Source of the DNA: Sphingobacterium athyrii
GTDB lineage: Bacteria; Bacteroidota; Bacteroidia; Sphingobacteriales; Sphingobacteriaceae
Direction of reading: 5' to 3'
Length of the DNA: 64,000 bases
NCBI RefSeq assembly: GCF_003071065.1
Contig: NZ_QCXX01000001.1
Span: 1,447,556-1,511,555, forward strand
Shown one piece after another: positions 37,401 to 46,711 of the stretch. The notes beneath the pieces were generated by a model. The model was not told where the DNA came from and ran no database searches. It was given only the letters and a program-made list of their open reading frames with translations. The position numbers and the translations under genes are program-made. Numbering within the stretch: the first letter of the stretch is position 1; every line of letters starts with the position of its first letter.

Positions 37401-37686
37401 TTTGTGTTTCCTGCGTTGTATTTTTGACCCGCACAGTCACACCGGGTAGCGGGCGCCCCGTATTGTCCATTACTTTTCCTTTTACCATACGCTGTTGACG
37501 TAACATACCTAGAGCTGTGGAAGGGGCTTTTTCTGTTGGGGCAAAACAACGATCTGTTGTCCTTAATGATGCTGCTGAGGCCGTGTAAGGTACAGCTATC
37601 GAAAGACAGAGTGCCATTATACTGGCCTCAGGACCGAAGGACAGGCCCTTGATCAAAGGCCATTGTCTTGTCTTTTCTGTTTTCAT
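34489..37686 (-). CDS. SusC/RagA-family TonB-dependent outer-membrane transporter
   Basis: The 1065-residue product has a signal segment and a carboxypeptidase-regulatory-like domain (about 70-150, GKVMDNTGRPLPGVTVRVK). A SusC-type plug follows with VVVGYGTQKKVNLTGAVATV, then LVLIDGVQG and NVSVLKDAASAAIYGSRAANGVI, and a 22-strand barrel ending in the terminal aromatic sequence YSFGVQVNF. It imports oligosaccharides through the outer membrane with TonB energy and works with the SusD encoded next. It is separated from the upstream GH95 gene by 111 bp containing a palindrome. Confidence 0.96.
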   Translation of the reverse strand: MKTEKTRQWPLIKGLSFGPEASIMALCLSIAVPYTASAASLRTTDRCFAPTEKAPSTALGMLRQQRMVKGKVMDNTGRPLPGVTVRVKNTTQETQTDQDGQFELRLADGPVVLTFSSLGFDAKEMSVAADAGTVKVQLNDASSSLEEVVVVGYGTQKKVNLTGAVATVSGKDMIKRPVVNTASMLQGAIPGVQINQGSGEPGNEGVSIRIRGKGTFSGAGSDPLVLIDGVQGKFSDVNPNDIENVSVLKDAASAAIYGSRAANGVILITTKQGKSGKTTVQYDGNVGIYKPTKMFDLITNSAQYMELYNEARKNSNLNDGLYPADVIAAYRNSNDPVKYPNTDWLGLIFQTKPTYTHNLGIQGGNEKTTFNVGLGYVNQDGMIKGFNYDRYSARLNLTTKISEGIKFGTNILLKTGHTESIPGGSKDLFLSAMSQAPTYGPFLPDGSGRYTYKAYDWEYNNKNPMAVLDRKFTYNTDDYAANLQAWMEVQLFKGLSWYTKGAYNFNMDKYKDYKSTLDEYYYHTGTLGTTLDLGKGLTDQDQQTIYTNLFTYLNYDREFGAHHLKAQAGYSIEKSKYTYLQGFRQNFVDDTLTELNAGGSDIQRANGTANQWALISYFGRLNYDYQGKYLLEANMRYDGSSKFYGKNRWAAFPSFSAGWRVSEESFIKELTSSWLNNLKIRGSWGQLGNQNVVDVNGYALNYPYQPVLGLTGNYSFDNNTLQSGVAQQRLTNPLIKWETTTMTDIGVDLSLFKNLDITFDWYKKRTTDILRPSQITAIVGLGAPNINDGIVENKGVELGITYRNQITTGALEGLSYQLGANLDRFKNKLVKFGEPEIGGYTIKKNGYAMDSFYTYEVVGIFQSEAEVSSSPKQFNDNTLPGDLKYRDVNGDGKIDANDRTLIAGVDPKLNYSFNLSASFKGFDFSALLQGVYGVKSYVSGWGVTPFVQGSPPTKDWLDRWTPENPSTTMPRIYWGWSAPEKFSRASSYFIQDASYFRLKNLVLGYTLPNGLLKKYKIDRLRVYFSGDNLVTATKFKGLDPERYGNGDLVQYPQNKIYSFGVQVNF

Positions 37687-37747
37687 ATTTACTTTTTTTG
37701 TTTATAAGGTGCTTTTATCTTGAAATTTTTGACACAAAGCATCCCCT

Positions 37748-37769
37748 ATCATGCAAAAAATTGCATGAT
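37748..37769. promoter_or_regulatory. Palindrome upstream of the second SusC
   Basis: ATCATGCAA and TTGCATGAT flank four A bases: nine-bp arms, in the only sizeable gap (37687-37797) within this end of the operon. It could be an operator or an RNA hairpin that sets the level of the distal SusC/SusD pair. A related dyad ATTGCAT-G-ATGCAAT stands at 32458. Confidence 0.45.
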
Positions 37770-37797
37770 CCAATTCGGTTGAGGACGCTATGTTTTG

Positions 37798-40149
37798 TTA
37801 TTTTTCTTTTGTACGATAGGCGATCCAGTTATGATCTATACATACGTTAAGTTGTTGTGATTTGGGTGAATAAATCTGATAGTTCAGTATCTTACCATCT
37901 TTCCATTCCATATCTAGTGTGTGATTTCCCTTGATGCGCATGCCTGACACCCGACCTTCTTTTTTCCAGGCCTGAGGAACCGCCGGTAGAAGATACACCG
38001 TATCCTGATGGGACTGCACCAGCATCTCGGCGATACCCGCTGCTCCGCCAAAATTACCATCGATCTGAAATGGGGGCCCTGCTGTTAGCAAATTGGCGTA
38101 AACACCACCACCGGCGCCATAATTGATATGTGTATCAACACGTGGGGTCATGAGTTGCCGAAATAATTTATAAGCCCGTTCGCCTTCATGCAATCTCGTC
38201 CAAAAGAGTAGTTTATGGGCAATGGCCCAACTGGGTCCATCATCCCCCCGCACATCCAGGCTTTTTTTAGCGGCAAGCTGCCAGTCTGGATGTTGATCAT
38301 AACGGATCAGATAGCCCGGATACAAGCCATACAGATGCGAGATATGCCGATGCTGCGGATCAACCTCTTCATAATCTTCGATCCATTCCATGATGCGGCC
38401 ATCTTTGGCTAGCTGCACCGCTGGTGCTAAACGTTTCAGTTGCGCCGCAACCTTCGTTAAAAAAGGATCCGATTGATTGCCCAATAATCCCGCTGCATGA
38501 ATGATATTTTCAAATAATTCGCGTACGATCTGATTATCTATTGTTGGCCCCATCGTGACGTTTGCCTGCTGCCCATTCGGGAGCTTGAAGGAATTTTCGG
38601 GAGATACAGATGGCGAAGTCAACAACCAGCCCTTGGTTGGGTGTTCGGTCAGGGCACTGGAGTAAAACTGTGCTGCCCCATAGAGAATCGGGTATATCCG
38701 CCGTAGATAGCCCATATCTTCAGTATAGAGGTAATGTTCCCAGAGGTTATTGCAGAGCCAGCCCGAGCCCGCATTGGCAATTCCCCAGGAAGCAGACTCC
38801 CCCGGTTCGGTATAGCCCCATACATTGGTGATCACATGGGCTACCCAGCCCGGTGCATTATAGTACGCTTTCGCGGTCTTTGCTCCCGGGGCCATAAGGC
38901 CTTCCACAAGACCCACCAAGGGTTCATTGAGCTCCCCCAGATTAGCCGCCCCGAGGTGCCAATGGTTCATCTGCACATTGATATCCAGGTGGTAGTCCCC
39001 ATTCCAGGGCGTCTGAATCTGATTTGCCCATAAGCCCTGTAAGTTTGGTGGTAGCAAGCCTAAACGCGTACTGCTGATACTCAGGTAGCGACCATACTGA
39101 TAAAATAGCGCCGCTAATCCTGGATCCTGATCCGGTTCTTTACCGAAAGCCACCAAACGCTGATCGGTCGGTAAGTCATCTTTCGACTGCCCCAATCGGA
39201 GCGACAAACGGTTGAACTTTGCCAAATAGTTTTGCAGATGTTCAGCATACTGCTGGCTATAGGATTTTTTCAAAGCCCTTGTTAGCGTTTCAGCTGTCGT
39301 ACGCTCAAAATCCTTACCTTTAAAATCAGTATCTGTTGCCACGTAAATTAGCACTTCGTCAGCCTGTTGAATAACAATAGATTGTCCTTTTACCAGCTGT
39401 TTTCCCCCTTTTATCTGCGCGCGGACACGTGTTTTGAACCGCATTCCTTTACCATCTACACCATTGTCCAATTGTCCTACCAAAACAAGCTCACCATCCT
39501 CGGTCTTGGAAGTAGCCCTTTCGGGACGGTCAATCTTGATTTCCAGGCTAATCTGTCCTTTTTTGCTACTCTGGAGGCGAATAACGCCCACATCATCGGC
39601 AAAGCTTGTCCAATATTCGCGGCTATACCTGACACCTTTGAGCTCATAGCTTGTTTTTGCCATCGCTTTATCGAGATCCAGTTCCCGGCGATAGTTCTGC
39701 ACTGCGGTGAGATCCGTTTGTCCGTCAAAGGCAAACATCAAATTTCCGAGCACTTGATAACAGCCCCATTGCTTGCCGCCCGATCCCGGGCCTTTGCAGA
39801 TAAAATGCTGGTCTATCAGACGCTGAGCAAGGTCGTTTTTCCCACTTTTGATCAGATTTCGAATACTATCCAAATACCTACTGGCCTCATAATTATTGGC
39901 ATCCTGAGGACTTCCCGACCATAGTGTGATATCATTGAGTACAATATGGTCATTCTTTAAGCCACCATCGGGCATCATGCCAATTTTTCCATTGCCAAGG
40001 GGTAAGGTCTCCTCCCATTGTTTTGCCGGCTGCCGATACCAAAGTTTTCCCCCCTGCACTTGCCCAAATAAGTTGCCCGAAAAAAAGAAAACCACAAGCG
40101 TGCAGAGTAACTTACCTTTCCGAAGATTTATTTTTGATGATCTATTCAT
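37798..40149 (-). CDS. Glycoside hydrolase family 95 (alpha-L-fucosidase/galactosidase type), copy 1
   Basis: The 783-residue exported enzyme (signal peptide ending SGNLFGQ) shows GH95 hallmarks. These are the N-terminal WYRQPAKQWEETLPLGNGKIG, the catalytic (alpha/alpha)6-barrel segment DYHLDINVQMNHW with the two Asn of the base machinery, SPSVSPENSF with the general-acid Glu, and IDGNFGGAAGIAEML with the conserved Asp. GH95 enzymes invert alpha-1,2-L-fucosyl or alpha-L-galactosyl linkages. It lies six bases downstream of the esterase gene. A second, divergent GH95 is present in the operon, which suggests two linkage or sugar specificities. Confidence 0.93.
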   Translation of the reverse strand: MNRSSKINLRKGKLLCTLVVFFFSGNLFGQVQGGKLWYRQPAKQWEETLPLGNGKIGMMPDGGLKNDHIVLNDITLWSGSPQDANNYEASRYLDSIRNLIKSGKNDLAQRLIDQHFICKGPGSGGKQWGCYQVLGNLMFAFDGQTDLTAVQNYRRELDLDKAMAKTSYELKGVRYSREYWTSFADDVGVIRLQSSKKGQISLEIKIDRPERATSKTEDGELVLVGQLDNGVDGKGMRFKTRVRAQIKGGKQLVKGQSIVIQQADEVLIYVATDTDFKGKDFERTTAETLTRALKKSYSQQYAEHLQNYLAKFNRLSLRLGQSKDDLPTDQRLVAFGKEPDQDPGLAALFYQYGRYLSISSTRLGLLPPNLQGLWANQIQTPWNGDYHLDINVQMNHWHLGAANLGELNEPLVGLVEGLMAPGAKTAKAYYNAPGWVAHVITNVWGYTEPGESASWGIANAGSGWLCNNLWEHYLYTEDMGYLRRIYPILYGAAQFYSSALTEHPTKGWLLTSPSVSPENSFKLPNGQQANVTMGPTIDNQIVRELFENIIHAAGLLGNQSDPFLTKVAAQLKRLAPAVQLAKDGRIMEWIEDYEEVDPQHRHISHLYGLYPGYLIRYDQHPDWQLAAKKSLDVRGDDGPSWAIAHKLLFWTRLHEGERAYKLFRQLMTPRVDTHINYGAGGGVYANLLTAGPPFQIDGNFGGAAGIAEMLVQSHQDTVYLLPAVPQAWKKEGRVSGMRIKGNHTLDMEWKDGKILNYQIYSPKSQQLNVCIDHNWIAYRTKEK

Positions 40150-40155
40150 GTCGTT

Positions 40156-42141
40156 TTAGTTTTTTGTCCAGTCATCGGTTCGGAAGGGAGATCCGGGTAT
40201 CCCGGCTTCGTTGTATAAGGTCAGGTCTGGATTATCGGCCCAGCCGTAACGTACCGCGACGGGCGAAGCTACTTCTTTGGCCGATACGATCAGCTTATTT
40301 CCGACCTGTTTGACTTCTGCAGGATAAAAGACCTGATCGGCACCGGCAATGGTAAAACTACCGTTGCGTTTATTCGTTTCTTTCAGCATCAGTTTTTTGC
40401 CCATGGGGTTAAAGCTGAGTTGCATTGCTGTTCCCTTTGTCGTCCAATGCTTAAGAACAGGGCCCGAATAAGGGATCTTCTTGCCATACAGCTGCGCTGT
40501 TGCGATCCAGCCAAGCCTTCTACCGACATCCTGCTTGTTTTTCGGATGGATATCCTGTGCATCGCCGATATCAGCAATGACTGCCATACCTGTATAAGGC
40601 AATTTGAGTGTTTGGCGCTGCGCTTCCCGTAATCTCGCCCAGGAAGAAGGCTGCGGTGTTAAACTTTTCGCTTTAAAGTTGGCCAGTTGAACAAAATAAA
40701 AAGGCATCTTTTCATTGTTCCACTGCTGGCGCCAGTCCTGAATCAGTGCGGGCAGCAGTTGCTGATAGGGGGCGTCTTTTGAATCCGCGTTACTTTCACC
40801 CTGGTACCAAATGGCACCTTTTATTTTAAAATCCACAAAAGGCTTAACCATAGCATTGTAGAGCACAGTAGGTCTATTGGGACCCTCCATCGCATTAGGT
40901 TTTGCCGGCAGCTTCGCCAGATCATAACCAACTTTGCATTTCCAGTCTCCAACGAGAGCTATCTGTTCGCCATTTGGTCCTTCCAGTCGTGGCTGTTCTG
41001 TACCGCCATATATTCCGCCATCACCAGCTCCGTCAAATACGCGAACGGCGATATGCAATAGGCTGCCATTGTTGGCCGTTGCAGGAATGGTATACTTCCG
41101 AATCTGATCGTAACCGACAGTTTCGCCCACCTTTGTACCATTGACATAAGTGATGTCGTTGTCATCAATTGCTCCCAAAATCAACTTGAGGGGTTTACCT
41201 TGCCAATGTGCCGGTAGTTCAACGTCTTTGCCAAAATAAACGACACCATCCATTCCCGGAAACAGGTTTTTGTCAAAAAAACTAGGAATTGTAACCGTAG
41301 ACCAGCTGCTTTTATCCAGTTGTGGTGTAAACCACTCGCCCTGCGTTGCTGTCTTCACCTGATCCTGCTGTTCGGCGACGCGATTCCATTCGGCCAGCTC
41401 TTTCGCATAGATTTCCTGTGCATCCGGACGTTGGATTTTTTCGATAGCCGCTGTATAGGTTGAAAAAGGTGTAAGTGCCTCCCGACTCATCCAGGCTTCA
41501 ATGATTGTTCCGCCCCAGGAAGAATGGATCAGGCCAATGGGAATGCCTGTTTTCTCATAGATCTCGCGTGCAAAGAAATAGGCTGTCGCCGAAAACTCCG
41601 GAATACTTTGTGGCGTCACCGGATTCCATCCACCGGATTCCACCTGCACTGCTGTGGTAGGTTGATTGGCCGTTGCTTTTGGAATCTGCAAAATACGAAT
41701 ATTGGGGAAGTTGGCTGCTTTGATTTCCTGCTCAAAGTTATTGATCTTACCCCAGCCCGCCAGGGGCATTTCCATATTTGACTGTCCTGAACAAAACCAG
41801 ACTTCACCGATCAGAATATTTTTCAGGATCAATTGATCACCATCGTTGATTGTAATTTGGTAGGGTCCACCGTATTTCGGCGTCTCCAGATAGACTTGCC
41901 AGCCTCCTTGCTGATCGACCTCAACCTGATAGCTCTTGTTGTTCCAGCTGCTGTTTACGCTAAGTTCCTTGCCTACTGCCGTACTGGTTCCCCAGATCTT
42001 GACCTTTTCTTTCTGCTGCAGCACCATATTGTCGCCAATAAAAGCCGGCAGCTGTACTTTGGCCTGGAGGGCAGAAAATCCACTGGCAACGCTGAGTAGC
42101 AGGGCCAACAAAGTCCGTTTATACTGTTTAGGTTTTATCAT
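40156..42141 (-). CDS. Sialate O-acetylesterase-type SGNH carbohydrate esterase
   Basis: The 661-residue exported enzyme has a signal peptide ending SALQAK. The SASA/SGNH motif is EVWFCSGQSNMEMPL with catalytic Ser121. A jelly-roll insertion (about 250-400) and a C-terminal DIGDAQDIHPKNKQDVGRR segment give the catalytic Asp-x-x-His (DIHP). The family removes acetyl groups from sialic acid or from plant glycans; in this operon, removal of acetyl groups that block fucosyl/galactosyl cleavage is likely. It follows the GH36 gene after 97 bp holding a hairpin. Confidence 0.92.
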   Translation of the reverse strand: MIKPKQYKRTLLALLLSVASGFSALQAKVQLPAFIGDNMVLQQKEKVKIWGTSTAVGKELSVNSSWNNKSYQVEVDQQGGWQVYLETPKYGGPYQITINDGDQLILKNILIGEVWFCSGQSNMEMPLAGWGKINNFEQEIKAANFPNIRILQIPKATANQPTTAVQVESGGWNPVTPQSIPEFSATAYFFAREIYEKTGIPIGLIHSSWGGTIIEAWMSREALTPFSTYTAAIEKIQRPDAQEIYAKELAEWNRVAEQQDQVKTATQGEWFTPQLDKSSWSTVTIPSFFDKNLFPGMDGVVYFGKDVELPAHWQGKPLKLILGAIDDNDITYVNGTKVGETVGYDQIRKYTIPATANNGSLLHIAVRVFDGAGDGGIYGGTEQPRLEGPNGEQIALVGDWKCKVGYDLAKLPAKPNAMEGPNRPTVLYNAMVKPFVDFKIKGAIWYQGESNADSKDAPYQQLLPALIQDWRQQWNNEKMPFYFVQLANFKAKSLTPQPSSWARLREAQRQTLKLPYTGMAVIADIGDAQDIHPKNKQDVGRRLGWIATAQLYGKKIPYSGPVLKHWTTKGTAMQLSFNPMGKKLMLKETNKRNGSFTIAGADQVFYPAEVKQVGNKLIVSAKEVASPVAVRYGWADNPDLTLYNEAGIPGSPFRTDDWTKN

Positions 42142-42179
42142 GATTTTTGCGTTTGTTGCTCAATTGGGTTTATACATTT

Positions 42180-42226
42180 GGCGCATCCGAAGCCCAGACT
42201 CTTGGAGTTGAGGCTACGGATGTGCC
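42180..42226 (-). promoter_or_regulatory. Intercistronic stem-loop
   Basis: GGCGCATCCGAAGCC (42180-42194) pairs with GGCTACGGATGTGCC (42212-42226), 13 of 15 positions. It has no U-run on the minus strand, so it is more likely an mRNA-processing or stability element between the GH36 and esterase cistrons than a full terminator. Confidence 0.5.
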
Positions 42227-42238
42227 ACAGTTATTTTT

Positions 42239-44437
42239 TTAAAGTGCCGATATTTTTAGTAAAACACTGGTACGGTTGCTATTCAGGTCTGGATTTACGC
42301 CAACTTTCATCAGGTAGTCGCCCGAATAAGTTTGTCCCTGGCCTAAGCTCGATTTGGTTCCCGGATACAAGTTGATCTCCTCCACCCGGTATTGCTTTTG
42401 GGCGTCCAGTCCTTTTAAACGGACGGGATCGGTTGTTCCGATACCATAGCGGTTATTGACCAGGTAGTTGAAGATTACAGCCTCGGTTTTTTCGCTATTC
42501 ACGTAGCTCAGGGCGGCAAAGTCACCTTCACGTGGATCGGCCAAACGATACTGCTCCCCATGCCAGATTGTTGCTTTAAGCGCGTCGTAATTCTTTACCG
42601 CCTGCTGGCAGAATAACAGATCCTGTTCTTTCAGATGGCTCACCACAATATCAAAACCCAGTTTACCCATCATGGCTACATCCGTACGGAATTTGAGCGG
42701 TTGTTTTCCCCAGTCTGTCACATGGTTTGAAGTGCTGATTGCCGGGAAAAAGTAAGAATACTCGTACTGCATAAAAATACGTTCGAGCGGGTCTGTATTA
42801 TCCGAAGGCCAGAATTCGGTAAAGTACCGAAGTGCCGCATAGTCCACACGTCCACCACCGCCCGAACATAACATCATCGGCACTTTCGGATACTTCGAAC
42901 GAATACGCTCCAGCACTTTATAAAGACCTTCCACATAAGAAACATAGAAAGCACCCTGGTCTTTTAGAAATGCGGAATGCGCATTGTAAATGACCGCATT
43001 ACAGTCCCATTTGATATAGGCCAATGCCGGATTTTTGGTAAACAGGTCGTCCAGGATGTTAAAGACAAAATCCTGCACCTTGGGATTTGTCAGATCCAGG
43101 ACCAACTGATTGCGGAAGTAATGTTCTTCCCGCTGCGGCTGTTTGACGACCCAATCCGGATGTTGTTCGTAGAGTTCGGATTTGGGGCTAACCATTTCGG
43201 GTTCTACCCAGATACCGAATTTAACGCCCTGCTTAGTCGCTTCTTCCACGAGTGTCGCGATACCATTGGGCAGTTTTGTCCGGTTCGGTTGCCAATCTCC
43301 TAGACTGGAGTGATCGCTATTACGCGGATATTTATTTCCAAACCAGCCATCATCCAATAAAAATAGATCTACGCCTAGTTTTTTGGTATCCTGGAGCAAA
43401 CCTTTTAATTTTTGCTCATTAAAATCAAAATAAGTCGCCTCCCAATTGTTGAGTAAAGTCAGGCGTTCGCCATTTCCATCCAGCAGCTGATATTTACGGG
43501 CCCAATTGTGCAAATTTCGTGAAGCCGTACCTTTTCCCTTTGTTGACAAGGTATAGATCAATTTAGGCGTTGTAAACTCCTGGTTGCTGGCCAATTTCAC
43601 ATTGGAAGCATAGTTGTTTATGCCGGCAATGATACGTAGGTTATTGAGGTAATCCACTTCAAAATCCACCTTAAAATTTCCACTATACCCAAGGCTTGCC
43701 ATCAGGACCGTTCCTTCATCTTCGGATGCCGCCTTGCCCAGTGAGACCATAAAGGAGGGTGGCTGAAATAAATTCGCACGTGTTCCGAGCTTACTGTCCA
43801 GCACTTTAATGCCATGTGTTAACGGAGCCTCTTCCACCTGCATTTCTTTTGCCCAGTCGCCATGGTACTGCCGTAGCCAATATGCGTTGGAGCGCAAGGT
43901 CAGGTTGGCCGAAGCAAATTTTTCCAGCGTAACGACTTTCTTTTCTTTATTTTGGATGGTTGTCCACTGCTCGATGATATCCTCATTCAAAAAAGATTTG
44001 TAGTGTAAAACGACATAAATATCGTATACCGGATCTTTTAGGGTGATATCAAGCTGTTTGACATTGGCATCCAGGTTGTTCACCGCATGCTTTTCATAGC
44101 GCAGGTCGAGGGAGCGGTTACCGTCCGCATGGACGATACTAATCGCTGGTTCCAGCAAATTTTTTGAACCGGAAGGCGTATAAGCCGCATTGGACAGTCC
44201 ACTATAATCTGTCAATTGTCGATAACTGCTTGCAATGGTCGAATACTCTTTTGAATCACGCAATTTTTCGCCGTAATAGAGCATTTTCAACGTTTTCGTG
44301 GAATCGTACTCCAACACTAGCGCATTCGACCTGGTTTCTATGGGAATCTGTCCGGACTGCGCCTGTGCTTCCAGATGGACAAGCCCCTGGGTCATCAAAA
44401 GCCCGAGTACAACATGTTTAAAATGAAGGGTTGGCAT
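42239..44437 (-). CDS. GH36 alpha-galactosidase
   Basis: The 732-residue exported enzyme (signal peptide to about residue 26, EAQAQ) matches GH36. Features are the LFLLDDGWFGNKYPR loop, the nucleophile Asp478 in AYIKWDCN, the acid/base Asp546 in FWPSDNTDP and the conserved GIWVEPEMVSP. It should release alpha-linked galactose with retention of configuration. It is 12 bases downstream of the second GH95 gene in the operon. Confidence 0.94.
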   Translation of the reverse strand: MPTLHFKHVVLGLLMTQGLVHLEAQAQSGQIPIETRSNALVLEYDSTKTLKMLYYGEKLRDSKEYSTIASSYRQLTDYSGLSNAAYTPSGSKNLLEPAISIVHADGNRSLDLRYEKHAVNNLDANVKQLDITLKDPVYDIYVVLHYKSFLNEDIIEQWTTIQNKEKKVVTLEKFASANLTLRSNAYWLRQYHGDWAKEMQVEEAPLTHGIKVLDSKLGTRANLFQPPSFMVSLGKAASEDEGTVLMASLGYSGNFKVDFEVDYLNNLRIIAGINNYASNVKLASNQEFTTPKLIYTLSTKGKGTASRNLHNWARKYQLLDGNGERLTLLNNWEATYFDFNEQKLKGLLQDTKKLGVDLFLLDDGWFGNKYPRNSDHSSLGDWQPNRTKLPNGIATLVEEATKQGVKFGIWVEPEMVSPKSELYEQHPDWVVKQPQREEHYFRNQLVLDLTNPKVQDFVFNILDDLFTKNPALAYIKWDCNAVIYNAHSAFLKDQGAFYVSYVEGLYKVLERIRSKYPKVPMMLCSGGGGRVDYAALRYFTEFWPSDNTDPLERIFMQYEYSYFFPAISTSNHVTDWGKQPLKFRTDVAMMGKLGFDIVVSHLKEQDLLFCQQAVKNYDALKATIWHGEQYRLADPREGDFAALSYVNSEKTEAVIFNYLVNNRYGIGTTDPVRLKGLDAQKQYRVEEINLYPGTKSSLGQGQTYSGDYLMKVGVNPDLNSNRTSVLLKISAL

Positions 44438-44449
44438 ATATCAATAGAT

Positions 44450-46696
44450 TTAGGATTTGTTAACGAACTTGACTATTTTGTTTGCTTTCAATTGAATCTT
44501 GTAAAGGTATTTACCCTTGATTTCCTGCCCTGGGTTTAGACCGGCCAATTGGGAAGGGCTTAATACCTGAATCGTTTGATCCTGCGGCGATGAAAGAATA
44601 AGCTGCCTAATGCTACTGTTATTCCATTCCATTTTTTCAATGCATACATTGCCCCGGGCTTTGAGCCCCTTGACTGTTCCGGCCGACCAGCGATCAGGCA
44701 GGGCAGGAAGTAATTCCAGCACATCCGTCTGCGACTGCAGCAACATTTCACTCAGGGCAGCCACATAACCCAGGTTGCCATCAATCTGGAAAGGTGGATG
44801 CGCGCAGAGCAAGTTGGCGTAAACACCACCGCCATTATTGTAATCAATACCGTCGCCGCCGACGAGGTTAATGAAATTAGTCAGGATTTTATAGGCGTGA
44901 TTTCCATCCTGCAAGCGGGCCCAAAAAGCCACCTTCCAGGCCATGGACCAACCTGTAGATTCGTCGCCACGCGCGGTCAGCGTAACTCGTGCAGCTTTGG
45001 CCAGTTCTGGTGTTTTCAAAACAGAGAATTGGTTGCCAGGATACAGACCAAACAGATGCGAGACATGGCGATGCTTGTCCTGTGGATCATCACGATCCGT
45101 TTCCCACTCCTGCAACTGTCCCCATTGACCGATTTTGGGTTTGAGCAGCGCATCGCGAAGTGCCGTGATATGTTTACGGTAATCAGCGTCCATATTTAAA
45201 ACTGTGCTCGCCTGGATGTAGTTGTTAAAGAGATCGTAAATAATCTGATGGTCATAGCTAACGGCATCCTCTGTAGGGCCATGTTCCGGCGACCAGCCCT
45301 GCGGCGCCACCACAGTTCCGTCCGGTCTTCGAACCAGACGATCATCCCAAAACTCACTTATTTCTTTTAAAATCGGATAGGCAAACTCGCGTAGATATTT
45401 CTCGTCCTTGTTAAAGGCATAATGCTCCCAGAGGGCCTGTGCATACCAGGCACTTCCGGGGGTGTTCCAGAGAAAGCTCTCGCCGCCGAAGATATTATTT
45501 TCGGTCTTTACGGTCCAGCCCCTGACGCCCGGAAATTCCTTTTGTGTATTTATTTTTTTCACCTCACGCATGCTATTGATGTAATCAAGGTAAGGCCAGG
45601 CCGATTCACTTAAATTGGCAACTTCTACTGGCCAATAGTTCATCTGTATATTGATATTGGAATGGTAATCTGATCGCCATGGTGGATTGTTACTGTTATT
45701 CCATAACCCCTGTAGGTTTGCGGGCAAGCCACCTTTTCGTGAGGAACTGATCAGAAGATAACGTCCATATTGGTATACCAATGCCTCCAGAGCCGGGATC
45801 GGCTGTTTTTTATAGGCTTCTAACAGCGCTTTTGTTGTTTGCTTGCTGTCCAGCTGGCTATGGTCGAGATCAAGTTCCACCCGACTGAACAGCGCTGTAT
45901 AATCTGCAATGTGACGTGCCAATAGTTTATTTACGCCATATTTTTCCGCTTGCTGCAAATACCGTTCATTGACCTTCATCGGTTCCTCGGCCGACTTCCA
46001 TTTGGTAGCCCGTGTATTAGCGTAGTCAGTTGCGGCACTCAGCAGCAGAACAATTCGATCGGCAGATTTTACGGCAAGGACAACCTGTCCTTTTTCATCT
46101 GTTGTTTTGGAAAGTGAACCACCTATGACCTGTACGCGCGCCTGCGCGGCATACCGCATGCCATTGTCGAGCGTTCCCTGAAAACACAAATGACCATCTT
46201 CTACCTGCACCGCCTGTCCATGTGCATCCTGAAGTGCAATCTGGGCATTGAGTTTCCCTTTTTTACTGTTTGCGTATTCAAATACCATGACCTGATCGGG
46301 CTGACTGGCAAAATACCGACGGTTGATCTGCTGTCCATCCTGCTGATACGCTATTTCATGCAGGCCCTTATCCAAATTCAATTTCCGACTATAGGCGGTA
46401 AAGGATTTATTAACGTCGGCGTCAAAGCGAACAAAAAGATCACCGAAAGCCTGATAGGCACCTGTTTCCTGTTCATCACCTGTCCATAGGCTATTTTCAT
46501 TAAATTGAATATGTTCCTGATTTACTCCGGCAAAGATCATGGCACCGATTCGTCCATTTCCAATGGGATATGCTTCGGTCATCCAATCTGTTGCGGGCTT
46601 ATTATCCCAGAGGTAGTAGCGTTGTGCATAGGATGTGGCCGAGCAAAGGGTTAAACATATAAAGATGAGGCATTTAATTTTTCTGTGCATTAACAT
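44450..46696 (-). CDS. Glycoside hydrolase family 95, copy 2
   Basis: The 748-residue exported enzyme (signal peptide ending ATSYAQ) has the GH95 features AYPIGNGRIGAMIFAG, the Asn pair in DYHSNINIQMNYW, the general-acid Glu in GWSPEHGPTEDAVSYDHQ and IDGNLGYVAALSEML. It is clearly a paralogue of the other GH95 but differs around the active site (HSNINIQMNYW versus HLDINVQMNHW), compatible with a different sugar (L-fucose versus L-galactose) or linkage. Confidence 0.93.
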   Translation of the reverse strand: MLMHRKIKCLIFICLTLCSATSYAQRYYLWDNKPATDWMTEAYPIGNGRIGAMIFAGVNQEHIQFNENSLWTGDEQETGAYQAFGDLFVRFDADVNKSFTAYSRKLNLDKGLHEIAYQQDGQQINRRYFASQPDQVMVFEYANSKKGKLNAQIALQDAHGQAVQVEDGHLCFQGTLDNGMRYAAQARVQVIGGSLSKTTDEKGQVVLAVKSADRIVLLLSAATDYANTRATKWKSAEEPMKVNERYLQQAEKYGVNKLLARHIADYTALFSRVELDLDHSQLDSKQTTKALLEAYKKQPIPALEALVYQYGRYLLISSSRKGGLPANLQGLWNNSNNPPWRSDYHSNINIQMNYWPVEVANLSESAWPYLDYINSMREVKKINTQKEFPGVRGWTVKTENNIFGGESFLWNTPGSAWYAQALWEHYAFNKDEKYLREFAYPILKEISEFWDDRLVRRPDGTVVAPQGWSPEHGPTEDAVSYDHQIIYDLFNNYIQASTVLNMDADYRKHITALRDALLKPKIGQWGQLQEWETDRDDPQDKHRHVSHLFGLYPGNQFSVLKTPELAKAARVTLTARGDESTGWSMAWKVAFWARLQDGNHAYKILTNFINLVGGDGIDYNNGGGVYANLLCAHPPFQIDGNLGYVAALSEMLLQSQTDVLELLPALPDRWSAGTVKGLKARGNVCIEKMEWNNSSIRQLILSSPQDQTIQVLSPSQLAGLNPGQEIKGKYLYKIQLKANKIVKFVNKS

Positions 46697-46711
46697 AGCG
46701 ACTGATACAAT

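Noticed and set aside
39367..39924. 185-codon plus-strand frame inside the first GH95 gene
   Set aside because: It is antisense to a secure GH95 coding region and has no recognisable family.
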